A stretch of DNA of 64,000 bases from Acinetobacter sp. CFCC 10889 (GTDB taxonomy: Bacteria > Pseudomonadota > Gammaproteobacteria > Pseudomonadales > Moraxellaceae): positions 1 through 64,000 of the forward strand of contig NZ_LQXQ01000007.1 in NCBI RefSeq assembly GCF_003268395.1, given 5' to 3'. Both the position numbers and the translations under genes were made by a program. Of this stretch, positions 1 to 8,354 are shown piece by piece. Position 1 is the stretch's first letter. Each line of letters opens with the position of its first letter. The notes below the pieces were generated by a model. The model was given only the letters and a program-made list of their open reading frames with translations, ran no database searches and had not been told where the DNA came from.

Positions 1-10
1 ATAAATAAAA

Positions 11-46
11 ACCTCTCCCTAACCCTCTCCTAAAAGGAGAGGGAAC
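11..46. repeat. Dispersed hairpin repeat, family 1, copy a
   Basis: An imperfect palindrome with arms CCCTCTCC and GGAGAGGG around an AAAA-type loop, preceded by a CCTCTCCCTAA tail. The same unit occurs in inverted orientation at 26551-26590, and related GGGAGG-type units lie at 62319-62422. It sits in intergenic DNA and looks like a REP-like element rather than a gene-specific terminator. Confidence 0.6.
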
Positions 47-249
47 ATTTCAATATTGATCTAAATCTTACCGAAACTAACTTTTGCAAGAAGTCTATTG
101 ATTTCACTATAAATGATGCTATTGCATTAAGTGATATAGATGTTGCCGTTGAGTGAGAAGTTTATATTTTAGAATGATATGACATATATAAAACTCAAGA
201 TAAATTATTTATATTTTCACAATGTTATTATTTTTTAAAGGACTAAAAT

Positions 250-843
250 ATGACCTGTTATGCAATTGATGGTGTGATTCCTGTCGTCAGCCCAAAAGCT
301 TATGTACACCCCACAGCAGTCTTAATTGGTGATGTGATCATCGAAGAAGGCGTATATATCGGACCTTTTGCATCCTTACGTGCTGATTTTGGTGGCATTC
401 ACATCAAGAAAAATGCCAATGTACAAGATAACTGCGTGATTCATGGATTCCCCAATAGCGTGACTGTTGTGGAAGAATATGGACATATCGGACATGCTGC
501 GATTTTACATGGCTGTCAAATTGGCAAAAATGTTTTAGTAGGAATGAACAGCGTGATTTTGGATTATGCTGAAATTGGTGAAAATACGATTATTGGGGCG
601 AACAGTACCGTCAAAGCCAAAGCGATCATTCCTGCCAATGTTTTGGCTTTGGGCAGTCCTGCAAAAGTGATTCGTGATTTGGAAGCCAAAGAAATTGCGT
701 GGAAAAGCAAAGGGACTGAGGAATATATTCACTTGGCACAGCGTTGTTTAAATACATTGCAAGAGGTTGAACCCCATACAGAAATACAAACAGGGCGTTT
801 GACGCATGAAGTTTTTGGTGGGCAGCATCAATATAAAAATTAG
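250..843 (+). CDS. paaY: PaaY-like hexapeptide-repeat thioesterase/acyltransferase-fold protein
   Basis: A 197-residue left-handed beta-helix protein of the gamma-carbonic anhydrase/PaaY/CaiE group. Hexapeptide repeats run from about residue 15 to 135, with conserved stretches such as [32 protein letters not shown] and [10 protein letters not shown]. These match the PaaY pattern closely, including the C-terminal TEEY...L segment after the helix. PaaY proteins hydrolyse CoA thioesters that arise in phenylacetate degradation. An AAAGGA ribosome site precedes the ATG. In many bacteria paaY ends the paa operon, so paa catabolic genes may lie just left of the window (inference). The histidines could bind metal as in carbonic anhydrases. 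Family assignment is secure; substrate is not shown. Confidence 0.88.
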   Translation: MTCYAIDGVIPVVSPKAYVHPTAVLIGDVIIEEGVYIGPFASLRADFGGIHIKKNANVQDNCVIHGFPNSVTVVEEYGHIGHAAILHGCQIGKNVLVGMNSVILDYAEIGENTIIGANSTVKAKAIIPANVLALGSPAKVIRDLEAKEIAWKSKGTEEYIHLAQRCLNTLQEVEPHTEIQTGRLTHEVFGGQHQYKN

Positions 844-885
844 TCCTGTTTGTTGTATAAATCGTAAACTTGAATAAATTACAAT

Positions 886-916
886 AAAAAGCATGAGAAT
901 TTTCCCATGCTTTTTT
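886..916. terminator. Bidirectional terminator between paaY and azoR
   Basis: AAAAAGCATG and CATGCTTTTTT form a stem around a 10-base loop, with T runs on both strands. It lies between two convergent genes and can stop transcription from either side. Confidence 0.8.
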
Positions 917-923
917 ATTTTGT

Positions 924-1490
924 TTAGATCGCTTTTACAGTATTTAATGCATCTGCAATCGCTTTCTCTTTCAGTTCAGCCCCCATATTTACACCTTCGG
1001 CACGGATCACTTGAATATCAGTCACACCAGTGAAATTTAATACTGTGGTTAATAAACCTTCTTGGAAATCCGCAGGGCTATTTTCACCATACACACCACC
1101 ACGGCTACTTGCAATATATGCTTTTTTATCACCTGCTAAACCAACAGGACCAGTTTCAGTATATTTGAACGTTTTACCTGCCACACTGATACGGTCAATC
1201 CACGCTTTTAATGCTGATGATAAACCAAAGTTATACATCGCAGCACCGATCACCACAATATCTGCATCTAAATATTGTTGGATCAGTTTTTCGCTCAAAG
1301 CTGTTTGTTGAGCATTTTGCCCCATTAAAATCTCACCCGTTAAATGTGGAATGTGTTGGGTTGCAAGATCTAGATATTCGATGTCTAAATCAGCATGTTT
1401 TTGCTGTAATTGTGTCATAATCGCTTGGCTAAGCTGACGAGAAACAGAAGCATCCGCTAAAATACTTGAATCAATATGTAGAACTTTCAT
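924..1490 (-). CDS. azoR: FMN-dependent NADH-azoreductase
   Basis: A flavodoxin-fold (Flavodoxin_2) enzyme of the AzoR family, about 188 residues from the ATG at 1490. These enzymes use NADH and FMN to reduce azo compounds and quinones in the cytoplasm. The N-terminus MKVLHIDSS is the usual first strand and phosphate loop. AAMYNFGLSSALKAWIDR is the family's FMN-contacting segment near residue 100, and SSRGGVYG matches the region over the flavin. An upstream TTG-type start in frame would add 14 unusual residues, so the internal ATG was preferred because it starts exactly where the family starts. The gene is transcribed alone and ends at a shared terminator with paaY. Confidence 0.93.
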   Translation of the reverse strand: MKVLHIDSSILADASVSRQLSQAIMTQLQQKHADLDIEYLDLATQHIPHLTGEILMGQNAQQTALSEKLIQQYLDADIVVIGAAMYNFGLSSALKAWIDRISVAGKTFKYTETGPVGLAGDKKAYIASSRGGVYGENSPADFQEGLLTTVLNFTGVTDIQVIRAEGVNMGAELKEKAIADALNTVKAI

Positions 1491-1751
1491 GTTTAAAACC
1501 GTGTTATTTAGAATATAAGTACAATATATCAAGGTTTTAGAGCTGAAAAATTCGTATTACTATGACACAGTGTTCTATTAATAGAATAATATTGATAATT
1601 AAGGCTAATTGTATTAAAAATAATCAAAATTAATAATCTTAAATGTTGATACTTAAATAATTGAATTATAATTAAAAATATTAATCTAAGTTGTTAAGTC
1701 ATCGGATCAATTTTATAATGACATCAATCTTCCTTTTCTGTTTATTGAATT

Positions 1752-2885
1752 ATGCGCCAAGAACTTGAAATCTCTCTATACCAAGATGCAGAAAACTTAT
1801 CAGCGCAACATAAAAAATTTAACCGTTTGCTGAAAAAATTAGAACAACAAAATACTTTATTAAACGAATGGAAAGCTGCGCAGCAAGATATTCAGCACAA
1901 GGCACGACAAGAATTGCTGCCTAAGTATGCAAAATTACATCAGATTTTATTTCAACAACTTGAAAACTTATGGGCGCATAAAGCACAAAGTAAATTCACA
2001 GCAAGACAAAAAATTTTATTAGATGGCATGATTAAAAATCTTGCTGAACAATTATTAAATGTAGATAGTTTGTCAGAAGAGCAGTATCAAGACGTTGAAC
2101 ACATTTTTGAATATTTTCATAAAAGACAAACTCGAAAAAATTTTGTTTATCATGAAGATAATGTAGAAATTCAAAAAGAAAATTTAAAAAGTGTGATTCA
2201 TGAAGAACTGGGGATAGAAGCTGATTTTATTGATTTTGAGTTTGATCCAAACGATATTGAAGATTTCATGGATAAACTGAATCAAAAAATTGCTGCACAA
2301 GAAGAACAGGATTTTTTAAATCAATGTACAGAGGAAGATCGTCGTGAGTTTGAAAAACAACAACAGCGAGAACATGCTAAAGAGAAAAAACAGCAAGAAA
2401 AGCGAGAGCTTGCTCAAAAAATGGCAAGCCAGTCTTTAAAAAGTATTTATGCCAAAATTGCAGCTGTCATTCATCCTGATCGAGAAAGTGATGAGCAGAA
2501 AAAGATAGAAAAAACGGAACTGTTACAAATCACAAATCAAGCCTATGAAAATAAGGATTTATTTACATTATTGAAATTGCAAATGCAGTATGTGACAAGT
2601 AAAAAACAATCAACAAAAGAATTTGATGAACAATTAAAATATTACAATATTTCTTTACAAGATCAGATTGAACGAATTGAAATGCAAATCTTTGAAATCG
2701 TGCATACTTTTGATTGGAGACGACATTCTTTTTCAACTCATAAAATTCAAGTTAAAGATCTATATAAAAAATATAAATCAGACCTGCATGAGATTCAAAA
2801 AAATATTGAACAGGCTGAATTTATATTCAAACACAGCCAAGATAGTGAAAATCTAAAAGTGATGATCAAGAAGGGCTATTTATAA
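1752..2885 (+). CDS. J-domain (DnaJ-like) coiled-coil protein of unknown role
   Basis: A 377-residue highly charged protein. Residues 1-220 are rich in Lys, Glu and Gln and predicted to be mostly helical or coiled coil, including the EKKQQEKRELAQKM run. Residues about 228-280 form a J-domain-like unit: SLKSIYAKIAAVIHPD carries the HPD tripeptide at 241-243, which stimulates Hsp70 ATPase in J proteins, and a KTELLQITNQAYEN helix follows. There is no G/F linker, zinc domain or signal peptide, so this is a class C type J protein, probably a substrate-specific DnaK partner. No strong ribosome site is visible before the ATG. The gene stands alone; partner and substrate are unknown. Confidence 0.75.
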   Translation: MRQELEISLYQDAENLSAQHKKFNRLLKKLEQQNTLLNEWKAAQQDIQHKARQELLPKYAKLHQILFQQLENLWAHKAQSKFTARQKILLDGMIKNLAEQLLNVDSLSEEQYQDVEHIFEYFHKRQTRKNFVYHEDNVEIQKENLKSVIHEELGIEADFIDFEFDPNDIEDFMDKLNQKIAAQEEQDFLNQCTEEDRREFEKQQQREHAKEKKQQEKRELAQKMASQSLKSIYAKIAAVIHPDRESDEQKKIEKTELLQITNQAYENKDLFTLLKLQMQYVTSKKQSTKEFDEQLKYYNISLQDQIERIEMQIFEIVHTFDWRRHSFSTHKIQVKDLYKKYKSDLHEIQKNIEQAEFIFKHSQDSENLKVMIKKGYL

Positions 2886-2987
2886 AATGATTATTGTTTA
2901 AAAATAACCTTAATATATGTTTAATAACTTATTGGTATCGAATTTTCTGAGAAAATTTATTTAGATTGAAGACGGTATCTTATACTT

Positions 2988-3401
2988 TTAATGTGTGGGG
3001 AGCGCATAAGTTCCTGTAACATGTGCTACCGCATTTTCATCACCCATAGAAAATATTGATACTTCGCCCATCGTTAAAGTTTTGCCAACTTTCATCAATT
3101 TACAAATAGCATGTAAGTTTTGATCACCTACAGGTTTACGCAAAAAATTGATGTTCAAATTGGTGGTCACTGCCAATGACACGATGCCAATTTCACCCAA
3201 AATCGCCACATAAAGTGCCAAATCAGCCAATGCCATTAGTACAGGACCTGCAACTGTTCCACCTGGACGTAAAGACTGTGTATCCACTTTATAATAGAGT
3301 TCAGCAGATTGATTTCCTACTGAATGAATCGTAAAGTTATCATTCACTTGTGGAAAAATAAACTGTAAAAATTGTTGAATTTCTTGTTGAGTTGCAGGCA
3401 T
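2988..3401 (-). CDS. PaaI-family hotdog thioesterase
   Basis: A 137-residue single hotdog-fold protein of the PaaI/YbgC-like acyl-CoA thioesterase group. The central LRPGGTVAGPVLMALADLALY segment is the hotdog helix region, with the Asp of ALADLALY in the place of the usual catalytic acid. VTTNLNINFLRKP is the following conserved strand pair. Such enzymes hydrolyse aromatic or acyl-CoA esters. It lies 62 bases downstream of the desaturase gene on the same strand, so the two may be cotranscribed. The exact acyl substrate cannot be read from sequence. Confidence 0.85.
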   Translation of the reverse strand: MPATQQEIQQFLQFIFPQVNDNFTIHSVGNQSAELYYKVDTQSLRPGGTVAGPVLMALADLALYVAILGEIGIVSLAVTTNLNINFLRKPVGDQNLHAICKLMKVGKTLTMGEVSIFSMGDENAVAHVTGTYALPTH

Positions 3402-3463
3402 TTTTGTCTCATTTTTATTATATTAAGATTTTAGACTTTTGATTTTGTAACATGATTAACAAA

Positions 3464-4477
3464 TTACACAGTAGAATTATGTTCTTGCTCTTTTGGTGAA
3501 ATTAATTGATTTGACAATAACTTGATCACATCTAAATACGTTGGCGGCTGTTCCACAAAACCACGATCACGTAATAGTTTATGCATGCGAGGTAATTTGA
3601 AGTAGGGTACAGATGCCATCAAATGATGTTCTTGATGATAATTCACATGAATCGGTGCAACCAAAGCACGTGCAATCAGATTGGCTTTCGTGGTTCGAGT
3701 ATTGGTTAAGGCATTATGACTGGTTTGCATGCCTGCATGTTCTGCCATAGAACGAATACGAATGAATAGCGGAAATGGTGTGATATATGCAATTGGCCAC
3801 AACCAATACAATTTAGCATGACCAGATTTTTTCAATGCATAATATATTGCAGCATTAGTCAGAATGGCCCCTGAACTATTTTTCAGTAATGTTTTGGCAA
3901 AATCTAAAACCTTACGATTTCCTACAGGAATTTTACGTTGATCATTGGCAACTGTCCATTCAAGCAATTCTAGATCCATGAGCAGACGTCCAAACAAAAA
4001 TTTTGCACCTGTTAGACCTGTGATGTCACGGGTGAATTTACGTATCAGCGATTTTCTGCTGATTGGAAAATTATCAACGAGGCTTAAATCAGGATCTTCA
4101 GGCAATGACGTTTTGGCATGATGACGCATGTGATGCGCACGATATTTGTGTAAATCATTCCAAATTGGTTTGGCACAAAACCAGTCAGTCGCATCATTTA
4201 ACCATTTGCTTTTAAACAAACTATGATGTGAAGCATCATGCATTAAAATTGCTAAACATAATTGACGACCTGCCAAAACTGCCAAAGCCGCAGCAATCAT
4301 CAGTACTTTGCCCCATGTTGGTAAATATTCCCAAGACACCGCCACGCTTGCAAAAGTCCCTGCAATCACTGCCCATGTTGAACCCACCGCCCATAAGCCA
4401 GCTAAGTCAGATGGCGTGGTAAGTTCATTAATTTCTTCACGAGAAAACAATTCTGTGACACTGATTCGTGCATTCAT
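3464..4477 (-). CDS. Membrane fatty-acid desaturase
   Basis: A 337-residue integral membrane di-iron enzyme of the fatty-acid desaturase/hydroxylase superfamily. The three histidine clusters are present: HDASHH near residue 82, HRAHHMRHH near 115, and HYQEHH near 280, with hydrophobic helices between them. These histidines bind two irons that activate oxygen to introduce a double bond or hydroxyl group. An AAAGGACT ribosome site precedes the ATG. It may be cotranscribed with the thioesterase downstream, and the PaaX-family regulator lies just upstream on the same strand. The substrate (membrane phospholipid acyl chain, free fatty acid or terpenoid) is not determined. Confidence 0.88.
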   Translation of the reverse strand: MNARISVTELFSREEINELTTPSDLAGLWAVGSTWAVIAGTFASVAVSWEYLPTWGKVLMIAAALAVLAGRQLCLAILMHDASHHSLFKSKWLNDATDWFCAKPIWNDLHKYRAHHMRHHAKTSLPEDPDLSLVDNFPISRKSLIRKFTRDITGLTGAKFLFGRLLMDLELLEWTVANDQRKIPVGNRKVLDFAKTLLKNSSGAILTNAAIYYALKKSGHAKLYWLWPIAYITPFPLFIRIRSMAEHAGMQTSHNALTNTRTTKANLIARALVAPIHVNYHQEHHLMASVPYFKLPRMHKLLRDRGFVEQPPTYLDVIKLLSNQLISPKEQEHNSTV

Positions 4478-4614
4478 TTTAGTCCTTTAATATTTTTATT
4501 GGCTACTTTGGATTTTAGATGAATAAATATTACAGTCAATTTGTTTTTATAAAAAATATGTAATGAAATTATTTTTCATTTTAAATATATATAAAACAGT
4601 TGTTTAAATTGAGA

Positions 4615-5403
4615 TTAATGGTTGAGCTTATGCCATGTTTCTTGTCCAATATGGTCTAAGGCTAAAACAACTTTAAAAAACTCACTACGCAGTTGTTCAT
4701 CGACAAAAGGTGAGGGCAATAAAGGATCAGTCAGCATCAATGCGATAGTTTCTCGACCCAATAAAAAAGATTCACGAGCAATATTTTCGATATCCATGTT
4801 TTGATAATGTGTTAACCATTGACTAATTTTCACATGATATTTTTGATAGCGTTGGTTTAATTGTTGACTTTCCCATAAGGTTGGAATTTTGCGATGAATT
4901 GCCTGATCAAAATCAGAAATTTGTAAAAATAAAGCATCTTTTTCCAAACCTTGCTGAATAAGTTCATGTTGTAACTGATTTAAATCAAGTGATAAATTGT
5001 CTGGGCGAATAAAAAAACCTATTTCTAATTCACGAAAACCTGCACGATGTAAAATTTTTTCTCGTTGATTCAATGCTGTACGATCTGTGCGTCCTAAAGT
5101 TATCGTTAAAACAGCGATGTAATGTTGATTCCATATTTTAGTGCTGCGAATTGCCACATTACGATGGATGATAATCGAACCCCAATGTTCAGTATTCGCG
5201 CTTAATTTGTATTGCCCACGTGCGACAGCTTCGATTTTATTTTCAGCACACAAGCGGGTAACTGCAACACGAATATTATTTTCACGAATGTCTAATAGTT
5301 TTGCAGCTTGTAGTAACTGTTTGATTGATAAGGTTTGACCACCTGAAGCGAGTAATAAATCGATAATAAATGATTTGGCATTGAGTGCGGTCATAGCGTA
5401 CAT
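4615..5403 (-). CDS. PaaX-family transcriptional regulator
   Basis: A 262-residue regulator related to PaaX, the repressor of phenylacetate degradation. The N-terminal winged helix spans about residues 5-70 (FIIDLLLASGG and NNIRVAVTRLCAENKIEA are PaaX-like). The C-terminal effector domain ends with the family's LTDPLLP motif followed by the FF...AL helix. PaaX represses until phenylacetyl-CoA binds, but this copy is not next to a paa operon here, so target and ligand are open. A TTG start 30 bases upstream is possible and the ATG at 5394 is another choice; none has a strong ribosome site. Confidence 0.8.
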   Translation of the reverse strand: MYAMTALNAKSFIIDLLLASGGQTLSIKQLLQAAKLLDIRENNIRVAVTRLCAENKIEAVARGQYKLSANTEHWGSIIIHRNVAIRSTKIWNQHYIAVLTITLGRTDRTALNQREKILHRAGFRELEIGFFIRPDNLSLDLNQLQHELIQQGLEKDALFLQISDFDQAIHRKIPTLWESQQLNQRYQKYHVKISQWLTHYQNMDIENIARESFLLGRETIALMLTDPLLPSPFVDEQLRSEFFKVVLALDHIGQETWHKLNH

Positions 5404-5489
5404 ATTTTGTTTTACATCGTTGAATAATATCAAGGAATAATCAATTTTCGCATATATTTTTATTATGTAGAATTTTTACCCATGAGATA

Positions 5490-5517
5490 GAGATTTATAA
5501 ATAAAATTATAAATCTC
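5490..5517 (-). terminator. Hairpin downstream of the small secreted protein
   Basis: An 11-bp inverted repeat GAGATTTATAA / TTATAAATCTC with a 6-base loop lies just past the stop of the small gene at 5529. No strong T run follows, so it may be a weak terminator or an mRNA-stabilising hairpin. Confidence 0.45.
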
Positions 5518-5528
5518 CATCTTGGCGA

Positions 5529-5693
5529 TTATTCTGCTGTTTCAGTTGCAGTAGCTTCTGAAGCTGAAGTAGCCGTATCAGGTGTTACAGCTTCTGCATT
5601 TACTGTTGTTTCCGTTGATTGTGTTTCAGCAGCAAAAGTTTGTGCAGCAGCAATCAAAGCAACCCCTACAAGTGCAAATTTAACAAGTTTCAT
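5529..5693 (-). CDS. Small secreted Ala/Thr/Glu-rich protein
   Basis: A 54-codon gene read directly from the minus strand. It encodes a signal peptide (MKLVKFALVGVALIAAA, cleavage probably after QTFA) and then a low-complexity acidic tail of about 32 residues made mostly of Thr, Ala, Glu, Ser and Val. A good AAAGGA ribosome site precedes the ATG, with a promoter-length AT-rich gap upstream and a hairpin after the stop. Short exported Ala/Thr-rich proteins of this kind are common in Acinetobacter but have no established function. The mature part has no Cys and no aromatic residue. Confidence 0.72.
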   Translation of the reverse strand: MKLVKFALVGVALIAAAQTFAAETQSTETTVNAEAVTPDTATSASEATATETAE

Positions 5694-5887
5694 ATCTAGT
5701 CCTTTTATTTAAAATTCAAAGTGTACTGGTGAGTACACTTGGCACAATATACGTATAAAATTAGATTTAAATGTTAAATTTTGTGTTGCTTATGTGCATT
5801 ATTTTTAATGATTAGAAAATTTTAAGAGTAGAGTTGATATAAATACAAATGAAATATCATTTATATTATTGAATTTAAATTAAAAAA

Positions 5888-6658
5888 TTATTTGCGAAAA
5901 TCACTGGGTGGAACACCCAATTGTTTTTTAAACATCGCAGTAAAAGCACTACTACTATGGTAACCAAGTTTATGGGCAATATGTGAAATTGGTAAATGCT
6001 CAGACAAATAGCCTAATGCCAAAACTACATGCATACGTTGTAACCATTGGCGAAAATTCAGCCCAGTTTCTTTTTGAAACAGCCGAATTAAGGTACGAGA
6101 ACTAGTACCAATTTGATCTGCCCATGTATCCATATTTTTTTGTGTATCAGGATGATCAACTAATTCTGCACAAATTTGAATTAAGCGAGGGTCGCTTGGC
6201 CAAGGAATATCTAAAGAAAAATTTAGAGATTGTTGAATTTCATTGAAAATAAGCAATTGTAATGCTTGGTCTAAAGCCAGTGTTTGTGTATTTTCAACTA
6301 TTATGGTGGCATTTGGGCGATTTAAACGTAAGACCAATTCACGTAATAATGGACTTATTCGAACCAAAAAACAGTTTTCGCCTAAAGTCTGTGCTGCATT
6401 TTCCTCCACCATCGCAGAGTTGAGTACAACTTGCCCATAAGAAAGGACACTATGTTCATAATAGGCAGGAATCCACAGTGCACAATGTGGTGGAATAATC
6501 CAAATATGTTCCGCCGTATATACACGAATATGACCTTCAACCGCATATAAAAGCTGCCCACGATCATGACAATGTTTTGGAATCACACTGCCATGTTTGC
6601 GTAGCGAAGCCAATGATGTCACTAGAGGCAATGCTGCCGTTTTTGCAAGATTGATCAT
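5888..6658 (-). CDS. AraC-family transcriptional regulator
   Basis: A 256-residue regulator with an N-terminal cupin-like sensing domain (KHCHDRGQLLYAVEG near residue 28) and a C-terminal AraC/XylS double helix-turn-helix. The latter begins near residue 155, with SSRTLIRLFQKETG as the first recognition region and ISHIAHKLGYHSSSAFTAMFKK as the second. It is divergent from the Fsr-like exporter at 6764, which is its likely target. The inverted repeat at 6730-6760 lies between the two genes. The ligand is unknown; AraC proteins beside MFS exporters often sense the exported compound. Confidence 0.9.
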   Translation of the reverse strand: MINLAKTAALPLVTSLASLRKHGSVIPKHCHDRGQLLYAVEGHIRVYTAEHIWIIPPHCALWIPAYYEHSVLSYGQVVLNSAMVEENAAQTLGENCFLVRISPLLRELVLRLNRPNATIIVENTQTLALDQALQLLIFNEIQQSLNFSLDIPWPSDPRLIQICAELVDHPDTQKNMDTWADQIGTSSRTLIRLFQKETGLNFRQWLQRMHVVLALGYLSEHLPISHIAHKLGYHSSSAFTAMFKKQLGVPPSDFRK

Positions 6659-6729
6659 AAACTATTTCTTTATAATGTCAGTTAAGCGATGATTTTTGGA
6701 ATATAAGCTTTGATATGACGAATTATAAT

Positions 6730-6760
6730 GCATTTTCCTAAAGTTAGTATAGGAAAATGC
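6730..6760. promoter_or_regulatory. Inverted repeat covering the ribosome site of the MFS gene
   Basis: A perfect 11-bp inverted repeat, GCATTTTCCTA / TAGGAAAATGC, with a 9-base loop. The right arm contains the AGGAAA ribosome-binding sequence for the ATG at 6764. It could act as a DNA operator for the divergent AraC regulator, or as an mRNA hairpin that hides the ribosome site. Confidence 0.6.
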
Positions 6761-6763
6761 AGC

Positions 6764-7981
6764 ATGCAAAATCCGCAATCGAGTGAAATCGGCACATCGA
6801 ATATAACTTCGACCCAGCCCTCACAAATGGTGACATCCATGATCGCTGCTGTCGCGATCGCACATTTGCTTAATGACCTCATTCAGGCAGTCTTACCTGC
6901 AATTTATCCAATGTTGAAAACAGATTTTCAACTGAGTTTTACACAAATTGGTCTGATTTCATTGGTTTATCAAGTCACAGCATCCTTATTGCAACCGTGG
7001 ATTGGCTTTTATACTGATAAACATCCTAAGCCTTATTTGCTTCCTATGGGAATGGGTGTGACTTTAATTGGGATTGCAGGATTGGCTTTTGCCAATAGCT
7101 TTAGCATGTTATTGCTTGCATCTGCATTAATCGGAATAGGTTCTTCAACTTTTCATCCCGAAGCTTCACGGGTAGCACGTATGGCATCAGGTGGAAAATT
7201 TGGTACTGCACAATCGGCATTTCAAGTTGGTGGAAATTCCGGTTCAGCGATTGGTCCATTATTAGCCGCAGCAATTATTATTCCCAATGGTCAAGCGGCA
7301 ACTGCATGGTTTATGTTATTTGCACTATTGGCAATTTGGGTGCTGTATCAAGTCAGCAAATGGACGATACAGCGTAAAAAACATGCAACCACAAATAGTA
7401 TTGTGAATACAGCTCAAGTCAAATTACAGGGCAAAACCTTGTATCGTGCTTTGGGATTGATTGCGATTTTAATGTTAGCCAAATTTACCTATATCGTGAG
7501 TTTAAGTAATTATTACACATTCTATTTAATGGAAAAGTTTGATCTTTCCTTAAAAATGGCACAGTACTATTTGTTTGGTTTTTTAGCTGCTGTTGCTTTA
7601 GGAACTTTTGTGGGCGGACCAATTGGAGATAAAATTGGACGTAAAGCAGTCATTATCATTTCCTTTTTAGGCATGGCACCTTTTGCACTGATTTTACCTT
7701 ATGCCAATCTTACATGGACACTGATTTTATCTGTGATTTCTGGATTGGTGATGTCCTCTGCTTTTTCTGCAATGGTGGTTTATGCGCAAGAAGCTGTACC
7801 AGGACGTGTAGGCATGATTGCAGGACTCATGTTTGGTTTGATGTTCGGAATCAGTGGCATTGCTGCTGCAGCACTGGGTTATCTTGCAGATCATCAAGGC
7901 ATTGAATGGGTATTTATTTTGTGTTCATTTTTACCTTTACTTGGTATAGGTTCATTATTTTTGCCAAATACGAAGAAATAA
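6764..7981 (+). CDS. fsr: MFS exporter, fosmidomycin-resistance (Fsr) type
   Basis: A major facilitator of 405 residues from the ATG at 6764, with twelve predicted transmembrane helices. It follows the E. coli Fsr pattern along its whole length: AHLLNDLIQAVLPAIYP in helix 1, GIGSSTFHPEASRVARMASGG in the cytoplasmic loop, FQVGGNSGSAIGPLLAA in helix 5 and GGPIGDKIGRK between the halves. Fsr proteins export fosmidomycin and probably related phosphonate-like compounds by proton antiport. A start 36 bases earlier is possible, but AGGAAA seven bases before 6764 supports the shorter form. The AraC regulator is divergent. Confidence 0.9.
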   Translation: MQNPQSSEIGTSNITSTQPSQMVTSMIAAVAIAHLLNDLIQAVLPAIYPMLKTDFQLSFTQIGLISLVYQVTASLLQPWIGFYTDKHPKPYLLPMGMGVTLIGIAGLAFANSFSMLLLASALIGIGSSTFHPEASRVARMASGGKFGTAQSAFQVGGNSGSAIGPLLAAAIIIPNGQAATAWFMLFALLAIWVLYQVSKWTIQRKKHATTNSIVNTAQVKLQGKTLYRALGLIAILMLAKFTYIVSLSNYYTFYLMEKFDLSLKMAQYYLFGFLAAVALGTFVGGPIGDKIGRKAVIIISFLGMAPFALILPYANLTWTLILSVISGLVMSSAFSAMVVYAQEAVPGRVGMIAGLMFGLMFGISGIAAAALGYLADHQGIEWVFILCSFLPLLGIGSLFLPNTKK

Positions 7982-8332
7982 AGTGACTCATATTTTTCAA
8001 TTCAATGTTTAAGACAAAATCAATAAAATATCGTGTAAGTGTATAATTTATAGCAGCATTTACACGATATGCTTTAAAGTGGTTGATGTGATGAGTTGAG
8101 TGTAATTTATGCAAAACACCAAATTTTTAATCCTAGATTATTGATTTTTATATTGAAAAATATAATAAAATTTAGACCTAAATCAGCACTATTTTATATT
8201 TAATAATTTGATTTTTAATATTTTTAATAAATAGCATATTGTTATCACAATTTAAAAATTCATAATTTTTCATAATAAAAGCACATCTTCATATTTCTAT
8301 TTTAAAAAATCATCTTCTACTATTTGATCAAG
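7982..8332. other. AT-rich intergenic region with an inverted repeat
   Basis: About 350 bases with no open reading frame I can support. The only clear structure is a perfect 11-bp inverted repeat, ATATCGTGTAA at 8028-8038 and TTACACGATAT at 8060-8070, with a 21-base spacer and no following T run. The rest is AT-rich promoter-like DNA ahead of the GntR gene. Confidence 0.5.
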
Positions 8333-8344
8333 TTGTTATAACAA
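8333..8344. promoter_or_regulatory. Candidate GntR operator palindrome
   Basis: TTGTTATAACAA is a perfect 12-bp palindrome ending 10 bases before the ATG of the GntR gene and flanked by direct CAAGTTG copies. HutC-type GntR proteins bind short palindromes near their own promoters, so autoregulation of the operon is likely (inference). Confidence 0.5.
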
Positions 8345-8354
8345 GTTGATTGAA

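Noticed and set aside
34..156. Short open stretch ending in a peptide-like sequence (IDFTINDAIALSDIDVAVE)
   Set aside because: It begins inside the repeat, with a stop just upstream and no start codon or ribosome site. It could be a gene remnant but nothing recognisable supports it.
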